Positions 16,150-23,944 of a stretch of DNA of 33,451 nt are shown here, in pieces. A model generated the notes under the pieces. The model had not been told where the DNA came from, searched no databases, and worked only from the letters and a program-made list of their open reading frames with translations. Source of the DNA: Streptomyces acidicola (GTDB taxonomy: Bacteria > Actinomycetota > Actinomycetes > Streptomycetales > Streptomycetaceae); NCBI RefSeq assembly GCF_009377235.1, contig NZ_VMNX01000095.1, positions 1-33,451 of the forward strand. Reading direction: 5' to 3'. Position 1 is the stretch's first letter. Each line of letters opens with the position of its first letter. The position numbers and the translations under genes are program-made.

Positions 16150-17196
16150 ATGCCGGTGAAGAACGGTCGTCCGACAGTGCTGTCGGTGCTGCCCTTCGCC
16201 ATGATGGCCTTGGTCACCGCTGTCGACATCGGCACCGGCCCTGGGGTGGGCTTTCTGCCGCTGGTGTCGCTGGGGCCCGCCTTCGCCCCGCTCGTGGGCG
16301 GCTGGCGGCGCACCGCCTGCATCGGCGTGATCGCCCTGCTGCTGTGTGCCGGACTCGGGTGGTACAACGACCTGCTCGACGCACGGCGCGGCTACATGAC
16401 CTTCGCCTCCGTCGTAGGCGTCACCGCGGCCGGACTTGTCGCCGTGTCCATGCGCCAGAAACGAGAGGTCGAACTCGCCAACGTCCGCTCGATCGCCGAA
16501 GCAGCCCAGCGGGTCCTGCTCAAACCGGTTCCGCGGCTGGCCGGGCAGATCCGCGCGGCCGTCTCGTACATGTCCGCCGTCGCCGAGGCACGCATCGGCG
16601 GCGACCTGTACGAGGTCGTCGCCTCACCCCACGGCGTACGGGTCATGGTGGGCGACGTACAGGGCAAGGGGCTGGAGGCGGTGGAGACCGCTGCCGTGGT
16701 GCTGGGAGCCTTCCGCGAAGCCGCCCCGGAAGAAGCCGACTTGGCCGCTGTGGGGCGCAGGCTGGAGCGGTCCATAGAGCGGCAGATCGAGGGGGAGAAG
16801 TTCGTCACCGCCGTCCTCGCCGAGGTGAGGGCCGAGGAGGTCACCTTTCTCAACTTCGGCCATCCAGCGCCCCTGTTGGTCCGCGCCGACGGTTCGGTCA
16901 CCTGGCCCGAACCGACCGTCTACGCACTGCCGCTCGGCCTGCACGCGCACGGTACGGCGCCGCCGGAGGCGTACCGCACCGACTTCCGCCCCGGCGACCA
17001 ACTCCTCCTCTACACCGACGGAGTCACCGAGGCACGCGACGCCGACGGCCGCTTCTATCCCTTGGCCGAGCGCGCCCACCTCCTGAAGGAAGACGACGCC
17101 GAGGCCGCACTGGAAGCCGTGCGCCAGGACCTTCTGCTGCACGTGAACGGCCCCCTGCACGACGACGCCGCCATGCTGCTGCTCCGCTACCGCTGA
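16150..17196 (+). CDS. Membrane-anchored SpoIIE/RsbU-type PP2C phosphatase
   Basis: 348 aa from the ATG at 16150, which follows GAGGGGAG, a strong ribosome site. The frame opens at GTG 16075, but that start has no ribosome site and gives an atypical N-terminus. Four hydrophobic segments lie in residues 1-100 (for example VLSVLPFAMMALVTAVDI and IGVIALLLCAGLGWY). The catalytic domain follows: RIGGDLYEVV, VMVGDVQGKGLEA, LNFGHPAPLLV, LLLYTDGVTEARD and HDDAAMLLL, the metal-binding signature of SpoIIE-like phosphatases. These dephosphorylate anti-sigma-factor antagonists or similar partners. There is no PAS, GAF or kinase domain, so the membrane part may sense the signal. No anti-sigma pair lies nearby. 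Confidence 0.9.
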   Translation: MPVKNGRPTVLSVLPFAMMALVTAVDIGTGPGVGFLPLVSLGPAFAPLVGGWRRTACIGVIALLLCAGLGWYNDLLDARRGYMTFASVVGVTAAGLVAVSMRQKREVELANVRSIAEAAQRVLLKPVPRLAGQIRAAVSYMSAVAEARIGGDLYEVVASPHGVRVMVGDVQGKGLEAVETAAVVLGAFREAAPEEADLAAVGRRLERSIERQIEGEKFVTAVLAEVRAEEVTFLNFGHPAPLLVRADGSVTWPEPTVYALPLGLHAHGTAPPEAYRTDFRPGDQLLLYTDGVTEARDADGRFYPLAERAHLLKEDDAEAALEAVRQDLLLHVNGPLHDDAAMLLLRYR

Positions 17197-17303
17197 CGGT
17201 GGCTCGGATGGCCGGAGTGGGTCAAAACGCTGCACGCCGCATCAGCGACGATCACAGGAGCTCTTGCCTGAGACCAGGAGCGTGGCGCGAATTCCTCGTA
17301 TCC

Positions 17304-17335
17304 GGCCGGTGCGGTCCTTGCGGGCCGCACCGGCT
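17304..17335. terminator. Strong bidirectional terminator
   Basis: GCCGGTGCGG (17305-17314) and CCGCACCGGC (17325-17334) pair perfectly. TCC/GGG inside extends the stem to 13 pairs with one T-G wobble, closed by a TTGC loop. CGTTTCATC follows on the plus strand. It sits between the phosphatase and the convergent permease gene, 22 bases past the permease stop. Confidence 0.8.
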
Positions 17336-17356
17336 CGTTTCATCGCGTCCGGCTGC

Positions 17357-18637
17357 TCATCGCACACCGCGGATCGGGGCCGTGGCCAGTGCGCCGAGCA
17401 GGGCGAAAACGGTTCCCGCCACGAACGCGGCCGGGTAGTTCCGGTCTCCGCCGCCGATGGAGAGGAACAGCGGGGCGATCAGCGGGGCGAGCGACTGCGG
17501 CAGGGAGTTGGCGATCTGGAACACGCCGAGGTCCTTCGCCGCGTTGTCGGGGTTGGGCAGGACTCGGGCGACCAGCGCCATGTCCACGGCCAGATAGGTG
17601 CCCATGCCGAGGCCGACGACGGTGCCGCCCACGAGGAAGTGGGCGTACGACGCGGACAGGCCGATGATCAGCAGTCCCACTCCCATGACCGCGGCCGAGA
17701 CGCCGACGAAGATCTTGCGGCGCTGGAGGCGGTCCGACAGGCGTCCACCGAGAATCGCCGTGAACAGACCTCCGGCGGTCGCGGCGAGGGTGCCGTAGAA
17801 GATGAGGTCGGGGGCCTCGGCGTCGCTGTAGCCGAGGTGGTCGGTGATCACGTAGGCCTGGAAGGTGAGGAAGAACGCGTAACCGATGTAGAGCAGGAAG
17901 CGCCCGGCCCAGGCCCAGCCGAAGTCCCGGTGGGCGAAGGGGTTGACCCACAGACTGCGTGCGAGGTCGGTGAGACGGAAGGGGGCGAGACGGCTCGGGT
18001 CGGCGGGGCGGTCGGGCATGACGGCCACCAGGATGCCGATCATGATGATGCCGAAGAGGGCCGGCAGCAGGAGCATCGGCGCGACTCCGGAGCCGGCGAG
18101 AGCGACCAGGCCGGTGCCGATGAGGGTGCCGACCTTCGAGGTGAAGCCGACCATGCCGGAGACCCGGCCGCGTTGTTCCTCGGGCACGTTGTCGGGCAGC
18201 AGTGCGTTGAGCGCGGCCTGGGAGGCGTTGAATCCCATCTGGGCGATGCCCCATCCGACGGCGACGAGCGTCACGTTGCCTGCCAGCGCGATAACGGCCA
18301 GGCCTGCGGTGCCGGCGAGTACGCCGCCCGCGAGCCAGGGCCTGCGGCGCCCGAATCGGCTGGTGGTGCGATCGGAGAGGTTGCCCCAGATCGGAGTGGT
18401 GATCATCGACAGCAGAGCGCCGATGCTGAGGACGGCGCTCAGGCTGCCGGCCTTGGTCTCCGGGGCGATCTGGCTGATCTTCAGGGAGATCGACACCGTG
18501 ACGGGCGTCAGGAGCGCGGCCCACAGGCCGAGCTGGCCCAGCATGTAGGCGGCGATGAATCGCCGGCTGACCGGTGCCGACGGCGTGCCGGCGGGGGCGC
18601 TGGTCGCCTCCGCGGGGGAAGACAGGGGTGTGGTCAC
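17357..18637 (-). CDS. MFS/GPH-type sugar or glycoside permease
   Basis: 426 aa with about 12 hydrophobic helices. GNLSDRTTSRFGRRRPWL between helices 2 and 3 and LGGRLSDRLQRRKIF at the equivalent place in the second half are the cytoplasmic loop motifs of the major facilitator superfamily. The D-R-T-x-x-R-F-G-R-R-R-P form is typical of GPH and related sugar porters. It starts with GTG after GGAGG. It lies downstream of the oxidoreductase/isomerase operon on the same strand, separated by about 200 bases that contain a hairpin, and most likely imports the substrate of that operon. It may have its own promoter. Confidence 0.87.
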   Translation of the reverse strand: MTTPLSSPAEATSAPAGTPSAPVSRRFIAAYMLGQLGLWAALLTPVTVSISLKISQIAPETKAGSLSAVLSIGALLSMITTPIWGNLSDRTTSRFGRRRPWLAGGVLAGTAGLAVIALAGNVTLVAVGWGIAQMGFNASQAALNALLPDNVPEEQRGRVSGMVGFTSKVGTLIGTGLVALAGSGVAPMLLLPALFGIIMIGILVAVMPDRPADPSRLAPFRLTDLARSLWVNPFAHRDFGWAWAGRFLLYIGYAFFLTFQAYVITDHLGYSDAEAPDLIFYGTLAATAGGLFTAILGGRLSDRLQRRKIFVGVSAAVMGVGLLIIGLSASYAHFLVGGTVVGLGMGTYLAVDMALVARVLPNPDNAAKDLGVFQIANSLPQSLAPLIAPLFLSIGGGDRNYPAAFVAGTVFALLGALATAPIRGVR

Positions 18638-18723
18638 GAGGACCTCCAGGGTAGCTACGCATCAGCGTCGGTGATGATGGCGTCACACCTGTGGGGCTGC
18701 GGGGACGTCCGCAGAGGCGTGGG

Positions 18724-18744
18724 CGCTCACCCGGCGGGTGAGCG
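18724..18744 (-). terminator. Hairpin between the catabolic operon and the permease gene
   Basis: CGCTCACCC (18724-18732), GGC, GGGTGAGCG (18736-18744) is a perfect 9-bp stem about 100 bases past the last operon gene. A second stem, CTGCGG (18697-18702) and CCGCAG (18709-18714), lies nearer the permease. With no T-tract these may cause partial termination, letting the permease be expressed at a different level. Confidence 0.5.
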
Positions 18745-18840
18745 GGAACGGGGGCACGTCCGGTTCGCGGAGTGCGTCGATACGGGGGGCGGCGCCGACA
18801 GGCGGTGTCACGGGCGCCGGGAGGGCGTCGCCCCCGGGCG

Positions 18841-19674
18841 TCAGGCGGAGAGCGCCTCGACGGGGAAGAGGGCCAGGTCGGCCGCGAGGTGGTGCAGGGT
18901 GCTGGGGGCGGCGGTGCCGGAGGTCGCGGCGGCGTGGGTGTGCCGCCACGCCGCCCGGTGTGCGGTCTCGTACCGCGTCGGGAGCAGGTGCTCGCCGTCC
19001 GCGTCGATGCGTACGACGGTCGCCGGGCGGGCACTGGAGGGGGCGGCGAAGTCCAGCCGCCACTGTTCGCCGGCCCCGCGCAGCACGAGGCGGGTATCGG
19101 TGGTGCCGATGCCGGAGCGGCAACCGCTGAAGCTCACCGGAACGCTCCCGCACTGGGCCGAGCCGCCGTGGCCGCGCGCGTCCAGGCGGGTGACCCGCAG
19201 CGAGTCGAGTGCGCCCGCCGTGGCGCGCACCAGCGCCAGCTGATCGAGAAAGGCGTGCGCGGGGGGGACGTCCGCTGCGGTGAACACCTCGATCAGCGCC
19301 GCCTGCGCCGCGGCCGCTCGGAGAGCCGGGACGACATCCGTGGTCGCGGGATGCAGGGCCCACGGGGTGTCGACGACGACCGGTACCTGCGCGGCGTCGG
19401 CCAGTGCGGCGAGTTCCTTCACCGTCTCGGGGGGCGCCGGCGTCGGCCGGCTCAGCAGGACGGCGCGTGGCCGCAGAGCCAGGGCCCTGTGCAGCCGGCC
19501 GGTCCACGCGGGTCCGCCGATGGCCCGGATGTCCACGTCGCAGGTGTCGTCGGCGCGCAGCCACTCGGGGAGCGACGCGAGCGTGCCGTGCGTGAACGGG
19601 GTGTCCAGTGCCTTGTCGAGCGCCACGGTGAGCGGCCGGGAAGCGGGTGTCGTGGGGGGCGTGCCGGGGGTCAT
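18841..19674 (-). CDS. Degenerate Gfo/Idh-like protein, last gene of the catabolic operon
   Basis: 277 aa; not a family I can name with certainty. The ATG at 19674 overlaps the stop of the preceding oxidoreductase (ATGA), so it is coupled. Its second half resembles the C-terminal beta-sheet domain of Gfo/Idh/MocA proteins: QWRLDFAAP, VRIDADGEHLLPTRYETAHR, then HTHAAATSGTAAP and a final helix. The first part has a Rossmann-like order (PRAVLLSRPTPAPP, then QVPVVVDTPWAL, where active enzymes have V-E-K-P) but no GxGxxG loop and no E-K-P lysine. It is therefore probably not an active dehydrogenase; a non-catalytic partner subunit of the upstream oxidoreductase is my inference. An open frame continuing upstream of 19674 is a shadow. 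Confidence 0.72.
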   Translation of the reverse strand: MTPGTPPTTPASRPLTVALDKALDTPFTHGTLASLPEWLRADDTCDVDIRAIGGPAWTGRLHRALALRPRAVLLSRPTPAPPETVKELAALADAAQVPVVVDTPWALHPATTDVVPALRAAAAQAALIEVFTAADVPPAHAFLDQLALVRATAGALDSLRVTRLDARGHGGSAQCGSVPVSFSGCRSGIGTTDTRLVLRGAGEQWRLDFAAPSSARPATVVRIDADGEHLLPTRYETAHRAAWRHTHAAATSGTAAPSTLHHLAADLALFPVEALSA

Positions 19675-20717
19675 GTCGCCACTCCTTGCTGTCGCAGTAC
19701 GGTGCCCGCGAGAGCGGCCAGACCGGTGGCGTATCGCAGGTCGGCGACCAGTTCGCCGGGGGTGTGGCGAGGGGGCGCCGTGCCGTCGGCGAGGTCGGCC
19801 AGGTGGAGCCACTCGGCGTCGTAGCCGTTGTGCTGGTAGGGGCCGAAACGCAGGGTGCGGTCCGGAGTGCGCACGGTCGCCTCGGCGGATCCGGCGCGCA
19901 CGTAGGACGGAGTGAAGTCCAGACGCAGTTCGCTGTGGGCGCCCCAGACCTCGAAGGTCCACTCGGGGCGCCAGGCGGTGCCGATGTGGCCGATGAGTTC
20001 CGCGGTGCGTCCGTCGGGGCCGTGCAGGGTGACGCGGTAGCCGAAGGGGCGCAGCAGCAGCGCGGTGTCGACGGCCTCGACGTGCGGGAGGAAGCGGCGG
20101 ACGAGGGGGAGGTTGTGAATGGCGAGGCCGAGCAGCGAGCCGCTGATCGCCGCGGCCCGGGCCGCGGGATCACTGAGGTCGCGCTGTGGCGGCGGCTGCG
20201 GCAGGGAGTGCAGTTGTGTGGCGAGAGCCTCGTAGCGGGCGTTCGGCGGCAGTTGGATGACCGAGCGGATGTGGCGCGCGGTGTCCGGGAGGTCGCCCCA
20301 GTGTTCCTCGGCGGCCAGATGGGCCGGGTCGTACGTGTGCATCGCGCCGACGATCACCGGTACCCCGGTTTCCACTGACGCTTCGGCTATCCGTTCGGCG
20401 TCCGCGGTGGTCGTCGCGAACGGCTTCTCGACAAGGACGGCCTTCTTCCCCGCGCGGGCGCACGCCACGGCCTGCTCCGCGTGGAAGGCGTGGGGGCTGC
20501 AGATGGCAACCACATCGACACCGTCATCGGCGAGCAGTTCCTCCACCGACGACGAGTGCCGGGCGCCGCAGCGGGCCGCTACCGCTGCGGCGGTGCCCGG
20601 GTCGACGTCCATGACATGGGCGATGTGCAGGCGGTCGGACAGGCCCGCCAGGTGAGGCAGGTGGATGGCCTGGGTGACGGGGCCGGCTCCGATGAAGCCC
20701 ACTCCGAGGGTGCTCAT
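19671..20717 (-). CDS. Gfo/Idh/MocA-family NAD(P)-dependent oxidoreductase
   Basis: 348 aa. N-terminal Rossmann fold: VGFIGAGPVTQAIHLPHL (GxGxxxxxxH), then VDVVAICSPHAFHAEQAVACA and the family hallmark VLVEKPFATTTADAERI, whose lysine is in the active site. VGAMHTYDPAHL follows. The C-terminal alpha/beta domain includes AISGSLLGLAIHNLPLVRRF, where the catalytic D/H-x-x-x-H region lies. The family oxidises a sugar or cyclitol hydroxyl. It is coupled on both sides by ATGA overlaps: to the isomerase upstream and to the degenerate Gfo/Idh-like gene downstream. The substrate is not given by the sequence. Confidence 0.9.
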   Translation of the reverse strand: MSTLGVGFIGAGPVTQAIHLPHLAGLSDRLHIAHVMDVDPGTAAAVAARCGARHSSSVEELLADDGVDVVAICSPHAFHAEQAVACARAGKKAVLVEKPFATTTADAERIAEASVETGVPVIVGAMHTYDPAHLAAEEHWGDLPDTARHIRSVIQLPPNARYEALATQLHSLPQPPPQRDLSDPAARAAAISGSLLGLAIHNLPLVRRFLPHVEAVDTALLLRPFGYRVTLHGPDGRTAELIGHIGTAWRPEWTFEVWGAHSELRLDFTPSYVRAGSAEATVRTPDRTLRFGPYQHNGYDAEWLHLADLADGTAPPRHTPGELVADLRYATGLAALAGTVLRQQGVAT

Positions 20718-21577
20718 CGGGCATCCTCCGCGACGGCCAGGTGGTCGGTGACCCAGCGCCGCGACAGCAGCGCACTGCCCTTGGCGTCGCCGCCCTGGTC
20801 GGGGACGTCGACCTCGACGACGAGCCAGCCCTCGTAGCCGGGCGGCAGGCAGTCGAGGACTCCGGTGAGGTCGACATCGCCCAGGCCGGGCTCTGTCCAC
20901 ACGTGCCGATCGTAGGTCGCCTCCGCGTAGTCGCCTTCGGTGACCCGGGCGGCGGCGGTGTGCACGTCCTTGATGTGAACGGCGCCGACCCGGTCGGCGT
21001 ACGCCGTGACGAGCTCGACAGGGTCGGCGCCCGCCCAGTGCAGGTGACCGGTGTCGGGGCCGAAGGCGAGCAGGGCGGGTTCGATCGCGTCGAGGACCGT
21101 TCGGATCTCCTGCTCGGTCTCGATCCAGGTGCCGACATGGGGGTGCAGGCAGGGGCGCAGCCCCTCCGCGGTGATCGCCTCACAGGCCCGGCCGAGGTGC
21201 TCGATGACGGTGGCGAGCCGGCCGGCATCGAAAGCGTGGCCGACTGCGGGGTGTGCCCGTCGCTCCGGGGCGAAGAACGGGGCGATGAAGACTTCGGTGA
21301 GGCCGAGTTGTGCCTGCTGCGCGGCATGAACGCGGGCCTGTTCCACGGCCGGCTCCTCGAAGCCGGCGCTGAAATAACCGGGCGCGGCCCGCAGTCCGTG
21401 GTCGTCGAGAAGGGCGTGGAACTCCTTGACCGTGGTGCCGGCCGGGATGTCGGCCTGCACGGCGTCGAAGCCCGCTTCCCGGACTTCCCGGTAGACGGTG
21501 GGCAGGATGTCCCGGCTGAGCAGGATGCCGTCCGGCGAGAGGTACCACGGCAGCGGGTTGATGCCAATGGGGGGCAT
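20714..21577 (-). CDS. Sugar phosphate isomerase/epimerase-family TIM barrel (IolE-like)
   Basis: 287 aa xylose isomerase-like TIM barrel. It begins IGINPLPWYLSPDG; later LRPCLHPHVGTWIET carries metal-binding histidines, LLAFGPDTGHLHWAG the D-x-G-H motif, VGAVHIKDVH the H-x-K-D strand, and WLVVEVDV the final metal glutamate. The pattern and the start resemble inosose dehydratase IolE and relatives that act on keto-sugars or keto-inositols. Stop and start overlap the next gene (ATGA); the gap from the preceding gene is 18 bases. In an operon with Gfo/Idh enzymes it most likely acts on the keto product as a dehydratase, lyase or epimerase. Confidence 0.87.
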   Translation of the reverse strand: MPPIGINPLPWYLSPDGILLSRDILPTVYREVREAGFDAVQADIPAGTTVKEFHALLDDHGLRAAPGYFSAGFEEPAVEQARVHAAQQAQLGLTEVFIAPFFAPERRAHPAVGHAFDAGRLATVIEHLGRACEAITAEGLRPCLHPHVGTWIETEQEIRTVLDAIEPALLAFGPDTGHLHWAGADPVELVTAYADRVGAVHIKDVHTAAARVTEGDYAEATYDRHVWTEPGLGDVDLTGVLDCLPPGYEGWLVVEVDVPDQGGDAKGSALLSRRWVTDHLAVAEDAR

Positions 21578-21595
21578 GTGCTGACTCCCTTGGGT

Positions 21596-22603
21596 TCAGG
21601 GGCGGGTGCTGAAGGCCGCGTCGAAGGCCGCGTCGGGCGGCTCGATCGCGGTGAGGGCGCGGACCCGGGCAAGCGCGTCCGGGGCTCCGACGAACCGGTC
21701 CATCCCGGCGTCCTCCCACTCCACGGAGAGCGGGCCTTCGTAGCCGATCGCGTTGAGGACGCGGACGCAGCCCTCGAAGTCGATGTCGCCGTGGCCCACC
21801 GAGACGAAGTCCCAGCCGCGTCGTGGGTCGGCCCAGGGCAGGTGGGAACCGAGCCGGCCGTTGCGTCCGTTGAGGTTCTTCTTGGCGTCCTTGAAGTCGA
21901 CGTGGTAGATCCGGTCGGCGAAGTCGGCCGCGAAGCCCAGGTAGTCGAGGTCCTGCCAGACGAAATGGGAGGGGTCGAAGTTCAGGCCGAAGGCCGGGCG
22001 GTGCTCGATCGCGTCGAGGGTGCGCTGCGTCGTCCAGTAGTCGTAGGCGATCTCGCTGGGATGCACCTCGTGGGCGAAGCGCACGCCCTCGGCGTCGAAG
22101 ACGTCGAGGATGGGATGGAAGCGCTCGGCGAAGTCCCGGTAACCGCGCTCGATCACCTCGGCGGGTACCGGGGGGAACATGGCAACGGTGTGCCAGATCG
22201 ACGATCCGGTGAAGCCGGTCACCACCCCGGCGCCGAGTGCGGCCGCCACGCGGGCAGTGTCCTTGAGTTCGGCAGCCGCCCGCTGCCGCACACCCTCGGC
22301 GGCTCCGTCGCCCCAGATCCGCTCGGGCAGGATCGCACGGTGCCGTTCGTCGATGGGGTGGTCGCACACGGCCTGCCCGACGAGGTGCTGGGAGATCGCG
22401 TGGACAGCGAGGCCGTGCTCCCGCAGGAGCTTTCGCTTGGCCGGCAGACAGTCGGGCTCGGCAAGAGCCCGCGCGACGTCCAGGTGGTCGCCGGAGCAGG
22501 CGATCTCCAGACCGTCGTAGCCCCACTGGGAGGCATGGCGGCATACCTCCTCGAAGGGGAGGTCGGCCCACTGGCCGGTGAACAGGGTGACGGGGCGAGG
22601 CAT
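21596..22603 (-). CDS. Sugar phosphate isomerase/epimerase-family TIM barrel
   Basis: 335 aa, a longer member of the xylose isomerase-like TIM-barrel family and not closely similar to the 287 aa one. GYDGLEIACSGDHLDV near residue 30 is the first conserved strand; VRFAHEVHPSEIAYD holds a metal glutamate and histidine, FGLNFDPSHFVWQ the D-P-S-H motif, IYHVDFKDAK the H-x-D-x-K-D strand and GPLSVEWEDAGMDR the last metal glutamate. This form is frequent beside Gfo/Idh oxidoreductases in actinobacterial sugar clusters. The gene follows the first oxidoreductase after 14 bases. Reaction unknown; epimerisation or beta-elimination of a keto-sugar would fit. Confidence 0.88.
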   Translation of the reverse strand: MPRPVTLFTGQWADLPFEEVCRHASQWGYDGLEIACSGDHLDVARALAEPDCLPAKRKLLREHGLAVHAISQHLVGQAVCDHPIDERHRAILPERIWGDGAAEGVRQRAAAELKDTARVAAALGAGVVTGFTGSSIWHTVAMFPPVPAEVIERGYRDFAERFHPILDVFDAEGVRFAHEVHPSEIAYDYWTTQRTLDAIEHRPAFGLNFDPSHFVWQDLDYLGFAADFADRIYHVDFKDAKKNLNGRNGRLGSHLPWADPRRGWDFVSVGHGDIDFEGCVRVLNAIGYEGPLSVEWEDAGMDRFVGAPDALARVRALTAIEPPDAAFDAAFSTRP

Positions 22604-22617
22604 CTCCGGCTCGTTTC

Positions 22618-23757
22618 TCAGCTGGTCGCGATGGGGGTGTGGACGCCGGCGTTCGCAGCGCTGGTCTCGACGGCCTCGATGACCCGCTGCACGTACAGGC
22701 CCTCTTCGAAGCCGGGCGCGGGATCAGTACCGTCGTGGATGGCGGTCAGCAGGTCGTGGGCCTGGTGGGTGAACGCGTGCTCGTAGCCCAGGCCATGGCC
22801 CGCGGGCCACCAGGCACGCAGGTAGGGATGGTCGGGTTCGGTGACGAGGATGCGGCGGAAGCCGGCGGTGCCGGACGGCTCGGTGGCGTCGTAGAAGGAC
22901 AGCTCGTTCATCGACTCGAAGTCGAAGGACAGTGCGCCCTTGGTGCCGCTGATCTCGAGCTGGATGGCGTTCTTGCGGCCGGCGGCGAAGCGGGAGGCCT
23001 CGAACGTGGCCAGCGTCCCGCCACCGAAGCGGGCGATGAAGACAGCGGCGTCGTCGACGGTGACCTGGGCCGGGGTGCCGTCCGGCGCGTGGCGACGGTC
23101 GACAAAGGTGGCCAGTTGGGCGGAGACGCCGTCGAGCGTGTCACCGAGGAGGTACTGCCCGAGGTCGATGAGGTGCGAGCCGGTGTCGCCGAGTGCGCCG
23201 GCGCCCGCCCGGGCCCGGTCCAGCCGCCAGGAGAAGGGAGCGTCGGGGTCGTGCAGCCAGTCCTGCAGATAGCGGGCCCGGAACTGCAGGACGCGTCCGA
23301 GACGGTCCTCCTGGATCAGCTGACGGGCCAGGGTGAGAGCCGGGACCCGTCGGTAGGTGAAGCCGGCCATGGACCGTACCCCGCGCTCGCGGGCGCGCCC
23401 CGCGGCCACCGCCATCGCCTCGGCCTCCGCGACGGTGGTCGCCAGGGGCTTCTCGCACAGCACGTGCTTGCCCGCCTCCAGGGCGGCGATCGCGATGTCT
23501 GCATGGCTGTCACCGGGCGTGCAGATGTCGACGATGTGCACGTCATCGCGAAGGACGGCCTCCTTCCAGTTGTCGGTGGCATCGCGCCAGCCGAGCTCGT
23601 CCGCGGCTCGGCGTGCCCGGGCCGCGTCGACACCCGCGAGGACGGTCCGTTCCACGGGCCGCTCATGCGGGAAGACCCGGCCGACCGTGCGCCAGGCCTG
23701 GGAGTGCACGCGCCCCATGAAGGCGTGTCCGACGAGTGCGACACCGAGAGGTTGCAT
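22618..23757 (-). CDS. Gfo/Idh/MocA-family oxidoreductase, first gene of the catabolic operon
   Basis: 379 aa. The N-terminus VALVGHAFMGRVHSQAWRTV is the modified nucleotide loop (GxxxMGxxH) of one Gfo/Idh subgroup. VHIVDICTPGDSHADIAIAAL, then HVLCEKPLATTVAEAEAM, contains the active-site E-K-P lysine. GALGDTGSHLIDLGQYLLG carries the catalytic D-x-x-x-H. The C-terminal beta-sheet has FEASRFAAGRKNAIQLEISGTKGAL, usual in sugar and inositol dehydrogenases of this type. It leads the minus-strand operon, divergent from the TetR gene. The leader contains a run of nine C on the coding strand (23793-23801) about 36 bases before the start. No strong ribosome site is seen (AGGAC, somewhat distant). Confidence 0.91.
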   Translation of the reverse strand: MQPLGVALVGHAFMGRVHSQAWRTVGRVFPHERPVERTVLAGVDAARARRAADELGWRDATDNWKEAVLRDDVHIVDICTPGDSHADIAIAALEAGKHVLCEKPLATTVAEAEAMAVAAGRARERGVRSMAGFTYRRVPALTLARQLIQEDRLGRVLQFRARYLQDWLHDPDAPFSWRLDRARAGAGALGDTGSHLIDLGQYLLGDTLDGVSAQLATFVDRRHAPDGTPAQVTVDDAAVFIARFGGGTLATFEASRFAAGRKNAIQLEISGTKGALSFDFESMNELSFYDATEPSGTAGFRRILVTEPDHPYLRAWWPAGHGLGYEHAFTHQAHDLLTAIHDGTDPAPGFEEGLYVQRVIEAVETSAANAGVHTPIATS

Positions 23758-23792
23758 GTGAGGAGTCCGTCCTGAATCAGGAGCGCGGGTGC

Positions 23793-23801
23793 GGGGGGGG
23801 G
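23793..23801. repeat. Nine-base G homopolymer in the operon leader
   Basis: A run of nine G (C on the transcribed operon strand) lies between the palindromic operator and the first operon gene. Such tracts can change length by slippage and so alter promoter spacing or leader structure. They are also a usual place for sequencing error. Confidence 0.6.
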
Positions 23802-23863
23802 CCGGGCATACGTGTGCCGGGGCGCCGCGTCATCGACCCGAAATGAAAAGTGATCAGGTGTTA

Positions 23864-23879
23864 ACGTTTGGCCAAACGT
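23864..23879. promoter_or_regulatory. Perfect 16-bp palindrome, probable TetR operator
   Basis: ACGTTTGG followed directly by CCAAACGT, with no spacer. It is centred in the divergent gap between the oxidoreductase operon (start 23757) and the tetR gene (start 23945). This is the expected place for a TetR dimer to repress both. A -35-like TTGACG for tetR lies at 23896-23901, without a good -10. Confidence 0.75.
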
Positions 23880-23944
23880 AAGCGGCTGATAGCTTTTGAC
23901 GCAAGAGGTCGACTCGAACTTTCTCTCCACCGGGAGGCTGATCG

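Noticed and set aside
18683..20173. 496-codon minus-strand frame across two operon genes
   Set aside because: It lies antisense-phase to well-supported, coupled genes with clear family motifs; its Pro/Arg/Ser-rich translation has no domain.
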